Below, in pieces: positions 8,128 through 16,028 of a stretch of 64,000 nt of DNA (positions within the stretch are counted from its first letter, which is position 1; each line of letters starts with the position of its first letter). This stretch comes from Rhodococcus sp. WMMA185. GTDB lineage: Bacteria; Actinomycetota; Actinomycetes; Mycobacteriales; Mycobacteriaceae. The stretch covers positions 1,736,001-1,800,000 of the forward strand of contig NZ_CP017014.1 in the NCBI RefSeq assembly GCF_001767395.1, read 5' to 3'. Under the pieces are notes generated by a model. That model had not been told where the DNA came from. It made no database searches and saw only the letters and a list, made by a program, of their open reading frames with translations. A program made the translations under genes and the position numbers.

Positions 8128-8143
8128 GTTCGTCAAATCGAAC
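8128..8143. promoter_or_regulatory. Inverted-repeat operator 2 (intergenic)
   Basis: GTTCG-TCAAAT-CGAAC has the same half-sites and 6-bp spacer as operator 1. It lies 40 bp before the XRE-cupin start codon, allowing autoregulation together with control of azlCD. Confidence 0.6.
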
Positions 8144-8182
8144 AATTGCCCAATCTAGCGAACAGGCACGGGATGGGGAGTC

Positions 8183-8737
8183 ATGGAAAGTCAATCTCCG
8201 CTGGGATACATCGGCCCTTCGCTTCGCCGCGAGCGCGAGCGATCGGGCTTGTCCCTTACTGAGGTGGCCCGCCGTGCGGGCGTAGCGAAATCCACTCTTT
8301 CCCAGCTGGAGTCGGGCAGCGGAAATCCGAGCGTGGAGACGCTGTGGGCTCTGTGCGTCGCTCTGGATGTGCCTATGTCGCAATTGTTGGACCCGCCACG
8401 GCCGCGGGTTCAGGTGATCCGCGCGAACGAGGGTCCGGAGCTGGCATCCGAGCAGGCCGACTATCGCGCCACGCTGGTCGCGTCCTTCCTGCCGACAGCG
8501 CGGCGAGATGTGTATCGCATTGCGGCGGAACCGGGATCAGGTCGAGAATCCGAGCCCCACATGCCCGGGCTGGTCGAGCACGTCATCCTCAGTGCCGGAC
8601 GCGCACTCGTGGGTGTCGCGGGGGATCCCGTCGAACTCGGACCAGGGGACTACATCACATACCCGGGCGACATCGCACATGTGTTCGAGGCACTCGAGCC
8701 GGGAACGCGGGCGGTCTTGATCTCCGAGTACAACTGA
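8183..8737 (+). CDS. XRE-family transcriptional regulator with cupin sensor domain
   Basis: This 184-residue regulator has an N-terminal helix-turn-helix (about residues 11-65, LTEVARRAGVAKSTLSQLES) and a C-terminal cupin domain (about 110-180, PHMPGLVEHVILSAGRA, then LGPGDYITYPGDIAHVF). The cupin would bind the effector. It is divergent from azlC and shares an intergenic region carrying two identical-geometry inverted repeats, so it most likely controls amino-acid export and itself. Start ATG 8183 follows GGGGAG closely. Confidence 0.9.
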   Translation: MESQSPLGYIGPSLRRERERSGLSLTEVARRAGVAKSTLSQLESGSGNPSVETLWALCVALDVPMSQLLDPPRPRVQVIRANEGPELASEQADYRATLVASFLPTARRDVYRIAAEPGSGRESEPHMPGLVEHVILSAGRALVGVAGDPVELGPGDYITYPGDIAHVFEALEPGTRAVLISEYN

Positions 8738-8745
8738 CCACTGCA

Positions 8746-8772
8746 GTCCCGACGATTCCCCGAGAACGGGAC
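8746..8772. terminator. Bidirectional terminator candidate
   Basis: GTCCCG (8746-8751) and CGGGAC (8767-8772) pair around a 15-nt loop. It lies between the converging XRE-cupin gene (ends 8737) and the secreted-protein gene (ends 8802). Confidence 0.45.
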
Positions 8773-8801
8773 CCGAGAGCGTGTTTCACCCAGACCAGAA
8801 C

Positions 8802-9239
8802 TTACGCGGCGTTCACACTGAGGGGGATGGGTTGCGCTGTGCCGGGCATGGCGTAGGCGGTCTCTGGGAGCGGCGACGAACCCCAGACACCGCCTTCCGG
8901 GCCGTCGGGGTCCCTGCAAATCCAGTGGACCAGGTAATCGCCATCCGGCACGTCCGAGAATGTGAGTTCACGCGATCCGGGGTTGACAGTCACGTTGGGC
9001 TCACGAAAAACGGCGACGGATTCCGGATTCGTGACGTCGTCCGCGGCATCCATACCAACGACCCCGCACACGATGTCCTCGCCGGTGCCGTTGGTGATCG
9101 TGGTTGTGACGGTGCTGCCGTCCGCGGTGGACGCGACCGTGACGTCACCCGGTTCGGCCATCCCGGAACTTGCCATGGCCACGGCAAGGGTTCCGGCGAA
9201 GATTATGGAGGCGGCTGCGCGTTCCGTGAATGCCCTCAT
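8802..9239 (-). CDS. Secreted protein of unknown function
   Basis: This 145-residue protein has a clear Sec signal peptide (positive MRAFTER, hydrophobic AAASIIFAGTLAVAMASS, cleavage probably after GMA near residue 28). The mature part is acidic and beta-rich, with VTTTITNGTGEDIVCGVVG and a second Cys in WICRDPDG that could form a disulphide. No family recognised. It converges on the XRE-cupin gene and is monocistronic. Similar small exported proteins are common in mycolate actinomycetes, but no role can be deduced. Confidence 0.8.
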   Translation of the reverse strand: MRAFTERAAASIIFAGTLAVAMASSGMAEPGDVTVASTADGSTVTTTITNGTGEDIVCGVVGMDAADDVTNPESVAVFREPNVTVNPGSRELTFSDVPDGDYLVHWICRDPDGPEGGVWGSSPLPETAYAMPGTAQPIPLSVNAA

Positions 9240-9375
9240 CGGAAACCCTCAATCTCAGCGACATTGTCCCTGAACATCCTCTTGATCGTTGATACCCGCG
9301 GTGCGGAGGGATAAACGCAAGATGTGCGCGACGGGGATTGAGGGTCTGGCCCGCGCCAACCGCTGGCACGTCGGC

Positions 9376-10245
9376 TCAACCCTGTTTGGACAGAGAGAAC
9401 TGCATGACGTCGACACGTCCATCGCGGAACTGCTCGGCGCAGCCAGTCAGGTACTTCATGTACCGCTCGTAGGTCTCTTCCGAGGCGATCCGGACAGCGT
9501 CATCATGATGGGCGGCGAGCGCCGCGGCCCATATATCCAGTGTGCGAGCATAGTGCGGTTGCAGCGGCTGAATCCGGTCGACTTCGAACCCCGCCCGCTC
9601 GGCCGGGGCGGTAACCCATTCCGGTTCGGGCAGGAATCCACCACGAAAGATCTCTCGAACGATGAAGATCGCGAACCGAACGTGTTCCTCGGTAACGGGG
9701 ATACCCCGCTTCTCCAGGCTGTCTCGCTGGTACGCGACGATCGAATGCAGCAACATCCTGCCATCCGGGGGGAGGAGGTCCCGGCACTTGTCGAAGAATG
9801 CCTGATAGCGGTGGCGGCGGAAGTGCTCGAAGGCGCCGATGCTGACGATGCGGTCTACCGGCTCGTCGAATTCCTCCCAGCCCTGCAGGCGAACCTCCGC
9901 GGTTCGCGGAGATCGGACGAGGGACCGAAGGAGATCGGTCGCGTACCGGTATTGGTTCTCGCTGAGGGTCAGGCCGATGACGTTGACGTCGTATTTGTCG
10001 AGCGCGCGGAGCATCGTCGAGCCCCAACCGCAGCCAACGTCCAGTAGCGTCATGCCTGGATGTAGGTCACATTTGCCGAGTGAGAGATCGATCTTGGCCA
10101 GCTGCGCTTGTTCAAGCGTCATATCCTCACGCTCGAAGTAGGCGCAACTGTAGGTCATGCTCGGATCGAGGAACAGCCTGAAGAAGTCGTCGGACAGGTC
10201 GTAGTGGGACTGCACTTGATTGAAGAAGGGCTTGAATTCCGGCAT
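9376..10245 (-). CDS. Cyclopropane-fatty-acyl/mycolate methyltransferase family (CmaA/UmaA-like)
   Basis: This 289-residue SAM-dependent enzyme modifies unsaturated acyl chains of phospholipids or mycolates by methylene or methyl transfer. It has the family N-terminus VQSHYDLSDDFFRLFLDPSMTYSCAYF, the SAM loop LLDVGCGWGSTMLRA near residue 69, LTLSENQYRYA, the GAFEHF motif near 137, and IPVTEEHVRF. The length matches mycobacterial cyclopropane-mycolate synthases rather than the longer E. coli Cfa. ATG 10245 has GAGGAT about 8 nt upstream. Whether it forms cyclopropanes or methyl branches cannot be decided. Confidence 0.9.
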   Translation of the reverse strand: MPEFKPFFNQVQSHYDLSDDFFRLFLDPSMTYSCAYFEREDMTLEQAQLAKIDLSLGKCDLHPGMTLLDVGCGWGSTMLRALDKYDVNVIGLTLSENQYRYATDLLRSLVRSPRTAEVRLQGWEEFDEPVDRIVSIGAFEHFRRHRYQAFFDKCRDLLPPDGRMLLHSIVAYQRDSLEKRGIPVTEEHVRFAIFIVREIFRGGFLPEPEWVTAPAERAGFEVDRIQPLQPHYARTLDIWAAALAAHHDDAVRIASEETYERYMKYLTGCAEQFRDGRVDVMQFSLSKQG

Positions 10246-10716
10246 CGGGAGATCCTCACTTCGCCCCCCGTCTGGTCAACTCACGGTCGCCTCACCAGGG
10301 GAGACGGCTTCCTCGAACGTACCTGAATGCGGGTGACCCAGCGCGGCCCGAAAGCGTGACTTGACATAATGTCGATTATCGGCATTTTGAGTGGGCTATA
10401 TCGGTGCAGGTCACAACGGCGGTCGACCCCATAGGTATACATACAGCGATCCCTCGCGGCTCGTTATCGCCGCTGGTGTCAGGTGAACGAACGCGGCCTG
10501 TGCGCCACTCGTGGATGGTCGCTCATATCGGGTCGATCTGCGCTGTGAATATTATTCAGCGAGTCGAATACGCGGAGATCTCGCGATGAAGTCGATCCGG
10601 ACGATCCCGTGACTGCGCGTCCAGGCCGGATCGGCGCAATCCGTTCACTTTCGCCCACTCCTCCACCTCCCCGCATACGCGTCCCATTACGTCACAGTGA
10701 CGTATTCAGTCTGTCG
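10246..10716. other. 471-bp intergenic region with two palindromes
   Basis: No convincing gene is seen here. It contains the 19-bp imperfect palindrome AATGTCGATTATCGGCATT at 10368-10386 (two mismatched pairs) and the 17-bp palindrome TACGTCACAGTGACGTA at 10688-10704 just past the TetR stop codon. It must hold the promoter of the CFA-type methyltransferase. Confidence 0.6.
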
Positions 10717-11328
10717 CTACCCGGATGCCTTGCCGTTGCGGTCGCCGGTCGCTTTGACGCCGACGACGCGCCGGAAGAGTGTTTGTACCGCATCGGTCAC
10801 ATCTTGATCCGGGTGATGATGGCAGGGTCCCACGTAGGCGTGGGTGAGGAAGTCGGCGGTGAGTTCGGGATTCTGGACGTCGAACTCACCGGCGGCTGCG
10901 CCGTCACGCAGCAAGTCCACCAGAAGGTCCCGAGCGGCGTGCATGGGTTCCTCGCCGCCGACGGCGCCCAGTTCGTGGAACAGCAGGTGATAGAGCTCGT
11001 GGTCGGTACGTTCGACGGCCAGCCAGTCGGCGACCAAACCGTCGAGCCGGTCGGTCCAGCTCAGGTCCGGTTGGTCCAGCCGCGCTGCTGGTTCTGCGAG
11101 CATCCGCTCCCACATCCGCCCCTGCAGGGCTGCGAGGAGTTCCTGTTTGGAGGTGAAATACAGGTACACCGTGCCCTTGGCCACGCCGGCACGGGCGGCG
11201 GCTTTGCTCATGGTCAACGCGTCGTAGCCGTCCTCTAGCAGCAGTTCGGCAACTGCGTCGAGGATCTGGCGGCGGCGCACATCCGGGGGCTGAAATCGAC
11301 CGGTGGGGTTTGGTCTCTCGGTGGGCAC
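10717..11328 (-). CDS. TetR-family transcriptional repressor
   Basis: This 203-residue regulator has a typical N-terminal TetR helix-turn-helix (RRQILDAVAELLLEDGYDAL, then AGVAKGTVYLYFTSKQELL, about residues 19-70) and a helical ligand-binding domain. The GTG start at 11328 has GAGGAGGGC about 6 nt upstream. It follows the SAM methyltransferase gene on the same strand after 42 bp. GACTG-N5-CAGTC at 11358-11372 lies just before its start, and a related repeat lies before the methyltransferase operon, so it probably represses both. Confidence 0.9.
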   Translation of the reverse strand: MPTERPNPTGRFQPPDVRRRQILDAVAELLLEDGYDALTMSKAAARAGVAKGTVYLYFTSKQELLAALQGRMWERMLAEPAARLDQPDLSWTDRLDGLVADWLAVERTDHELYHLLFHELGAVGGEEPMHAARDLLVDLLRDGAAAGEFDVQNPELTADFLTHAYVGPCHHHPDQDVTDAVQTLFRRVVGVKATGDRNGKASG

Positions 11329-11357
11329 GAGCCCTCCTCACTGTGGTGGGATCGACC

Positions 11358-11372
11358 GACTGGCGTTCAGTC
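11358..11372. promoter_or_regulatory. Putative TetR operator (repressor gene side)
   Basis: GACTG-GCGTT-CAGTC is a perfect 5-5-5 inverted repeat, 30 bp before the TetR start and touching the methyltransferase stop codon. Its core ACTG...CAGT is shared with the repeat at 12034-12050. Confidence 0.5.
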
Positions 11373-12009
11373 AGCGTTCGGATTCCAGGATGGCATGCGA
11401 TGCGCGGGCCACCACGATCAGTGCGGCCTGTTCGATCGGTCCCTGCTCGAATCCGCGATGCTGGTGCGCCGTGGCCGAGATCCGGTCGACTCGTTCGACG
11501 TGCAGTCCGGCCGCATCGATGCCCTCCCGCAGTTCGGTCTCGGTGAGCAGGTCACCCGGACCTGACCAGTGGAGGCGTTCGCCGTCCCACTCGCTGAGGA
11601 CAAGGGTCCCACCAGGAGCGAGTGCGGCGGCGAAGGTTGCGAAGGTGGCAGCCTGGGCGGCGGGGTCGATCGGTAGCGCGTAGGAACTGAGCACCAGGTC
11701 GTAGCGCGTGGAAGGGCGCCAACTGGCCGTGTCTCCAAGAGCGAGTTCCAGGTCGAGCCCGCGAGCGCGCGCACTCGCACGGGCACTGGCAAGGGCGTTG
11801 GGTGCGATGTCTACGCCGGTGACCCGCCAGCCCCGTCGAACCAGTTCCAGGGCGTTGCCGCCCGCGCCGCAGCCCAAATCGAGTGCCATGCCCGGCATCA
11901 GTGCGGCGGTGTGAGCGAGCAGCAGAGGATCGGGGGCTGCGGTGTCGCTGCCGTCACCCCGATAAATGGAGTTCCAATCGAAATCGAGTGAGTGATGTGC
12001 TTCGTGCAT
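11371..12009 (-). CDS. Class I SAM-dependent methyltransferase
   Basis: This 212-residue protein has a Methyltransf_25/11-type Rossmann fold. Motif I, LDLGCGAGGNALELVRRG, is near residue 43, followed by VTGVDIAPNAL and, near 125, APGGTLVLSEWDGE. Such enzymes paired with TetR regulators often modify small toxic or signalling compounds, but the substrate here is unknown. ATG 12009 with AAGG 7 nt upstream. The operator-like repeat 12034-12050 lies in its promoter. Confidence 0.85.
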   Translation of the reverse strand: MHEAHHSLDFDWNSIYRGDGSDTAAPDPLLLAHTAALMPGMALDLGCGAGGNALELVRRGWRVTGVDIAPNALASARASARARGLDLELALGDTASWRPSTRYDLVLSSYALPIDPAAQAATFATFAAALAPGGTLVLSEWDGERLHWSGPGDLLTETELREGIDAAGLHVERVDRISATAHQHRGFEQGPIEQAALIVVARASHAILESER

Positions 12010-12033
12010 TGCGTGACCTTCACAGTTGAGTTG

Positions 12034-12050
12034 ACTGACCGACAGTCAGT
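12034..12050. promoter_or_regulatory. Putative TetR operator between divergent methyltransferases
   Basis: ACTGAC-CGACA-GTCAGT is a perfect 6-5-6 inverted repeat, 25 bp before the methyltransferase start at 12009. It resembles the repeat before the TetR gene and could also govern the rightward gene at 12128. Confidence 0.6.
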
Positions 12051-12127
12051 AGTATGACCAGAAGTCAGTCGATTGTCGAGCCGTCGGCGGCAGACTGTCC
12101 CGCTACCGCACCGCCTATGGAGGTTCC

Positions 12128-12766
12128 ATGTCCCGCTTCGGCAACCCGTTCACCGATTACTTGCAAAGCATCGGTGACCGCACTGATCTCTATGAGGCTG
12201 TCGCCGACCGAATCGGTGCACGCCGGGTGCTGTACCCCGGCAGCTACCTCGACCTCGCGCCCTCCTACGTGTGGCCCGACGTCACATACCTGGATTCGGA
12301 TACCCGTGCCCACAGGGCCTTCACCGGTACCGATGCGGCGATATCCCTAGCTCGGACCCGGCGAAAGTACGAGGCGGAACCCAGGATCGAGTTCATCGCA
12401 GGTGACTACACGGACTCACTCGCCGCGCTGCCGAGAGCCCAGTGGGATCTGGCTCTCTCCCTCTACGCCGGTCCCGTCTCCGAGCATGCCGCCCGGTGCC
12501 TACGCCCAGGTGGGCATCTGCTGGTCAACAACAGTCACGCCGATGCCGGGCTCGCACACCTCGATTCTGGGTTCGAGCTCGAGGCCGCCGTCCATTGCGA
12601 GTCCGGCCGATTCCGGGTGGTCACCGACGGTCTCGACCGGTACTTCCAGCCCAAGCGGCCACCCCATCCCACCCGCGAGCTACTCCGGGCCGACGGACGC
12701 GGCGTGCGATATACGAGGCCCGCCGACGTCTACCTGTTCCGCACGAAGCAGAACCTCCCCGAGTGA
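12128..12766 (+). CDS. Methyltransferase-like protein of unknown function
   Basis: This 212-residue protein has a partial Rossmann-methyltransferase pattern: RRVLYPGSYLDLAPSYVWPD at the SAM-loop position, FIAGDYTDSL, WDLALSLYAGPVS, and CLRPGGHLLVNNSHADA. The glycine-rich SAM loop is degenerate (YPGSYLD instead of DxGxGxG), so catalytic activity is uncertain. ATG 12128 has GGAGG 4 nt upstream. It diverges from the other methyltransferase and shares its operator region. Confidence 0.7.
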   Translation: MSRFGNPFTDYLQSIGDRTDLYEAVADRIGARRVLYPGSYLDLAPSYVWPDVTYLDSDTRAHRAFTGTDAAISLARTRRKYEAEPRIEFIAGDYTDSLAALPRAQWDLALSLYAGPVSEHAARCLRPGGHLLVNNSHADAGLAHLDSGFELEAAVHCESGRFRVVTDGLDRYFQPKRPPHPTRELLRADGRGVRYTRPADVYLFRTKQNLPE

Positions 12767-12802
12767 CGGGAGCTACTCCGGCAGGACGCGCCGACAGTCG
12801 GA

Positions 12803-12824
12803 GATTTCAGAATATACTGAAATC
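12803..12824. promoter_or_regulatory. Near-perfect operator overlapping the GbsR/MarR gene start
   Basis: GATTTCAG-AATATA-CTGAAATC is an 8-6-8 inverted repeat ending 1 bp before the regulator ATG at 12826. Its position fits repression of the regulator and the downstream exporter operon. Confidence 0.7.
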
Positions 12825-12825
12825 T

Positions 12826-13338
12826 ATGAAACGTGATGGCGTCGAAGTCGCTGCATCGACAGGCTCACCGGCCGACGTGAGATTGAGCGAATTCGTCGAA
12901 CGGATGGGCGGCTATTTCGAGTCCGCAGGTTCGACCCGGCTCGCCGGCCGATTGCTGGGTTGGTTGTTGGTGTGTGAACCCGAACGGCAATCTTCCGAGG
13001 ATCTGGCAACGGGATTGCGGGCCTCGAGTGGCGGGGTCAGCACCACCGCGCGGCTCTTGATTCGGATGGGGTTGGTCGAACGGTCCGGGGTGCCGGGCGA
13101 CCGCCGCACCTACTACCGGCTGCGCCGGCATGCCTTCGACTCCGTCATCGAGGAACGCAGACGGTCGATGGCCGAGTTGCGGAAACTCGCCGAGGAGGGA
13201 CTGAGCGCCCTCGCCGACAACGCCCCGGACCGGCGACGGCGGCTCGAAGAGATGTGGGAACTTGCCCAATTCATGGAGGCCGAAACCCCCGCGCTACTGA
13301 CGCGGTATCACAACGAAAGGCGAGGCGGCGATGACTGA
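12826..13338 (+). CDS. GbsR/MarR-type winged-helix regulator of an ABC exporter
   Basis: This 170-residue winged-helix protein has a DNA-binding core at about residues 40-95 (QSSEDLATGLRASSGGVSTTARLLIRMGLVERSGVPGDRR) and a helical C-terminus for dimerisation (RRSMAELRKLAEEGLSAL). The ATG at 12826 directly follows a near-perfect operator, and its 3' end overlaps the ABC ATPase start (13331) by 8 bp. It therefore heads a four-gene operon that it probably autoregulates, like drug-efflux repressors of this family. Upstream in-frame sequence lies in the neighbouring gene and is not part of this one. Confidence 0.88.
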   Translation: MKRDGVEVAASTGSPADVRLSEFVERMGGYFESAGSTRLAGRLLGWLLVCEPERQSSEDLATGLRASSGGVSTTARLLIRMGLVERSGVPGDRRTYYRLRRHAFDSVIEERRRSMAELRKLAEEGLSALADNAPDRRRRLEEMWELAQFMEAETPALLTRYHNERRGGDD

Positions 13339-14275
13339 GTGGGCAATAGACACACAGAAATTGACCAAGCACTATGGCGATGTCGCCGCCGTGCAAGACC
13401 TGGACCTGCAGGTCGCTCGGGGCGAGATCTTCGGATTCCTCGGTCCCAACGGGGCCGGCAAGTCGACAACCATCCGCACCCTTCTCGACCAGATCCGGCC
13501 GACCTCGGGACGCGCGACGATACTTGGCCATGATGTGCACCGCGACGCCCTCGAGATCCGTCGGCTGATCGGATACGTGCCCGGTGACCTGGCGCTGTAT
13601 CCACGGCTCACCGGCAGGGAGACACTGCAGTATTTTGCCCGTTTGCGTGGTGGAGTCGAGCAGTCCTACATCGACGAGCTCGCCGAACGACTCAAGGCCG
13701 ATCTTTCCCGCAAGGTCGGCGACTATTCGACGGGAAACCGGCAGAAGATCGGATTGATCCAGGCGTTCATGCACCGGCCGGCCCTGTTGGTACTCGACGA
13801 ACCCACCGCTGGCCTCGATCCGCTGATCCAGCAGGAATTCCACGCTCTAATCGACGAGGTGCGTGACGGGGGGCGCACGGTGTTCCTGTCCTCGCACACC
13901 CTCTCCGAGGTCGAGCGAGTGGCCGACCGGGTGGGGATCATTCGGGAAGGACGACTGGTCGTGGTGGAACGGGTCGATGATCTCAAGCGCAAAGCGATCC
14001 GCCGGATCGACTTCGAGTTCGCCGATCCCATTCCCCCCGAAACCTTCACCGGGGTCGCCGGGGTGCATGAGGCGTCGGTGGAGCGCCGGCATGCCACCGT
14101 GTCGTTCGAGGGCTCGGTCAACGACATCCTGAAGGCGGCCATGGCTCACGAGGTCCTCAACCTCAACAGTCGCGAGTCGGACCTCGAGGAGGTCTTCCTG
14201 ACCTACTACCGCGACGAACCCGCCGCGGAGACGGCACCAGGCAAGCATGAGAGGCAGGCGTCCGATGTCCACTGA
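13331..14275 (+). CDS. ABC exporter ATP-binding protein
   Basis: This 314-residue DrrA/CcmA-type ATPase has Walker A GPNGAGKSTT near residue 38, signature YSTGNRQKIGL (variant of LSGGQ) near 135, Walker B LLVLDEPTAGLDP near 154 and H-loop FLSSHTLSEVE. The ~80-residue C-terminal extension is normal in drug or lipid exporters of this class. It works with the two following permeases. It overlaps the regulator gene by 8 bp and the first permease by 11 bp. Confidence 0.92.
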   Translation: MTEWAIDTQKLTKHYGDVAAVQDLDLQVARGEIFGFLGPNGAGKSTTIRTLLDQIRPTSGRATILGHDVHRDALEIRRLIGYVPGDLALYPRLTGRETLQYFARLRGGVEQSYIDELAERLKADLSRKVGDYSTGNRQKIGLIQAFMHRPALLVLDEPTAGLDPLIQQEFHALIDEVRDGGRTVFLSSHTLSEVERVADRVGIIREGRLVVVERVDDLKRKAIRRIDFEFADPIPPETFTGVAGVHEASVERRHATVSFEGSVNDILKAAMAHEVLNLNSRESDLEEVFLTYYRDEPAAETAPGKHERQASDVH

Positions 14276-15041
14276 CATTCTGGGCAAGGATCTCCGCGAC
14301 CGCAGGATGCCGGTTCTGTGGCTCGGGGCCGTACTGATCGTGTTGACCGTCTTCGCCCTCGCCATCGGCTCCACGCTCGCCAGCACGATTGCCGACCTCA
14401 CCGACAGCTTCCCCGCGGCGCTGAACGCCTTCATCGGTGCCGATGTGCCTGGCGGCTATGTGGTCGGCGAGGTATTCAACCTGATCGCCCCCCTGGCCCT
14501 GGTCGGCTACGCCGTGGCGGGCGGCGCCCGGGCCACCGCCGGAGAAGAGGAAGAGGGAACGATGGCAGTGCTGGTCGCGCAACCGGTCACCCGAGCACAC
14601 ATCCTCGCCTCCAAACTCGGCGGACTTCTGCTGGCACTGACTGCTGCGACCGTTCTGTTCTGGGCGTCGGCCGCTGCTTCGGACGCCCTCTTCGGGATCG
14701 GATTGACCCAAAGCGCCATAGTGGCCGCCTGCTTGCACTTGTTGATGCTTGCGTTCGCCTTCGGCGCACTCGCACTGGCAGTGGGTGCGATCACCGGTCG
14801 GCCCAGTGTCGCCGCCGCTGTCGCCGGATCGGTAGCAGCCCTGAGCTATATCACCAACGCCATGCTGCCGCTGGCCGACTTGGATGGTTGGGCCCGACTG
14901 AGCCCATGGCACTACTACGCCGGGGGCGAACCGTTGGTGAACGGACTCGACCCCGGGTACCTGCTGGTGCTTACCGCGCTGACCGCCATTTCGCTTGTCG
15001 TCGCGTTCCTTGCTTTCGAGCACCGCGATCTGAAGGGGTGA
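14265..15041 (+). CDS. ABC-2 type exporter permease 1
   Basis: This 258-residue membrane protein has about six hydrophobic segments. It carries the ABC-2 signature region GGARATAGEEEEGTMAVLVA with the conserved Glu-rich coupling loop, followed by QPVTRAHILASKLGG. Near the C-terminus, PWHYYAGGEPLVNG is shared with permease 2, so the two are distant paralogues forming a heterodimer. An in-frame ATG at 14247 would add six residues; I chose 14265 because it begins the conserved MSTDILGKDLRDRR stretch. Confidence 0.87.
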   Translation: MSTDILGKDLRDRRMPVLWLGAVLIVLTVFALAIGSTLASTIADLTDSFPAALNAFIGADVPGGYVVGEVFNLIAPLALVGYAVAGGARATAGEEEEGTMAVLVAQPVTRAHILASKLGGLLLALTAATVLFWASAAASDALFGIGLTQSAIVAACLHLLMLAFAFGALALAVGAITGRPSVAAAVAGSVAALSYITNAMLPLADLDGWARLSPWHYYAGGEPLVNGLDPGYLLVLTALTAISLVVAFLAFEHRDLKG

Positions 15042-15047
15042 GATTCG

Positions 15048-15905
15048 ATGACCATGGAAAGTGCCCCCTCGATCCCCGAGCAGGCCGAGGCGCGGACTCT
15101 GGCTACCAGGTTGGAGTCCATCCGGGCCCTGGTCAACAAGGCGATCGCTGACCGGATGACGTTGTCGGTCGTGATCGGCGTCTTGTTGGTCGCAATGGGT
15201 GCGATGGTGGGCGCGTTGTGGCCTCCACTGAAGGAAACGTTCGCCAACTTCCCAACCGGATTGCTGGACATGATGGGCAAGGCGTTCGCCGGCGCAGATT
15301 TGACCACCCCCGCCGGTTGGGTGAACGCCGAACTCATGTCGATGGTGGCACCGGCCGGGGCAATCGCGATCGGGGTGATCTCCGCAGTCCGCGCCACCGC
15401 CGGTGAAGAGGAAGACAAGACTCTCGGAATTCTCCTCGGCGCACCCGTGGGTCGACTTCCGTTTCTATTGGCAAAGATTGGTGCGATGATCGTCCACGTA
15501 CTCGTGGTCTGTGCATTCTTGTCGGTTGGCCTGGTCATCGCGAGTGCGATCGGGAACCTGGGTTTGTCGGCGCCAGGCATCCTTGGTGCCACCGCGCATA
15601 CCGCACTACTCGGGATCTTGTTCGGGATGATCGCTATCGCACTCGGCGCGCTCACCGGAAGCCGTAGGGTTGCGACTGCCGCCACCGGCGCCCTCGCGGC
15701 CCTCGCGTTCGCCGTCAGCGTGTTCCTCCCCCTGTCCGACACCCTCGCCGGTGGCGCGAAAATCAGCCCCTGGTACTACTACACGGCTTCGAATCCGTTG
15801 GTCAATGGGCTCGACTGGGCGCACCTGTCGATCTTGGGCGCATCAGCTGTGATCATCGGCGTCGCCGCGGCCCTCCTCTTCGAGCGGCGCGACCTGCGCG
15901 GCTGA
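15048..15905 (+). CDS. ABC-2 type exporter permease 2
   Basis: This 285-residue membrane protein is paralogous to the preceding permease. It has the same RATAGEEEDKTLGILLGAPV coupling loop and PWYYYTASNPLVNGLDW near the end, with six or so hydrophobic segments and a longer polar N-terminus. It starts 6 bp after permease 1 ends and closes the operon regulator-ATPase-permease-permease. Substrate unknown; drug, peptide or lipid export are all possible. Confidence 0.87.
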   Translation: MTMESAPSIPEQAEARTLATRLESIRALVNKAIADRMTLSVVIGVLLVAMGAMVGALWPPLKETFANFPTGLLDMMGKAFAGADLTTPAGWVNAELMSMVAPAGAIAIGVISAVRATAGEEEDKTLGILLGAPVGRLPFLLAKIGAMIVHVLVVCAFLSVGLVIASAIGNLGLSAPGILGATAHTALLGILFGMIAIALGALTGSRRVATAATGALAALAFAVSVFLPLSDTLAGGAKISPWYYYTASNPLVNGLDWAHLSILGASAVIIGVAAALLFERRDLRG

Positions 15906-15924
15906 ACGAATTTCCTCCTCGCCA

Positions 15925-15938
15925 GTGACCATCGGCCC
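15925..15938 (+). promoter_or_regulatory. DevR/DosR-like box upstream of the nitroreductase
   Basis: GTGAC-CATC-GGCCC, flanked by CCA and TAA, follows the 5-4-5 geometry of the DosR consensus GGGAC-TWWA-GTCCC. It lies 91 bp before the nitroreductase GTG. The M. tuberculosis homologue family (Acg, Rv2032) is DosR-dependent. Confidence 0.6.
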
Positions 15939-16028
15939 TAACCCCGTGCCGACCGAGGGCGAACACTTGAAGCAGCATCGACTTCCCGTATCGAATGGCA
16001 GAGTTCGTGCTTCGACCCGGAGGTGATC

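Noticed and set aside
12442-12825. N-terminal extension of the GbsR/MarR gene
   Set aside because: This in-frame stretch overlaps the preceding methyltransferase-like gene in another frame and reads as Arg-rich shadow; the real start follows the operator.
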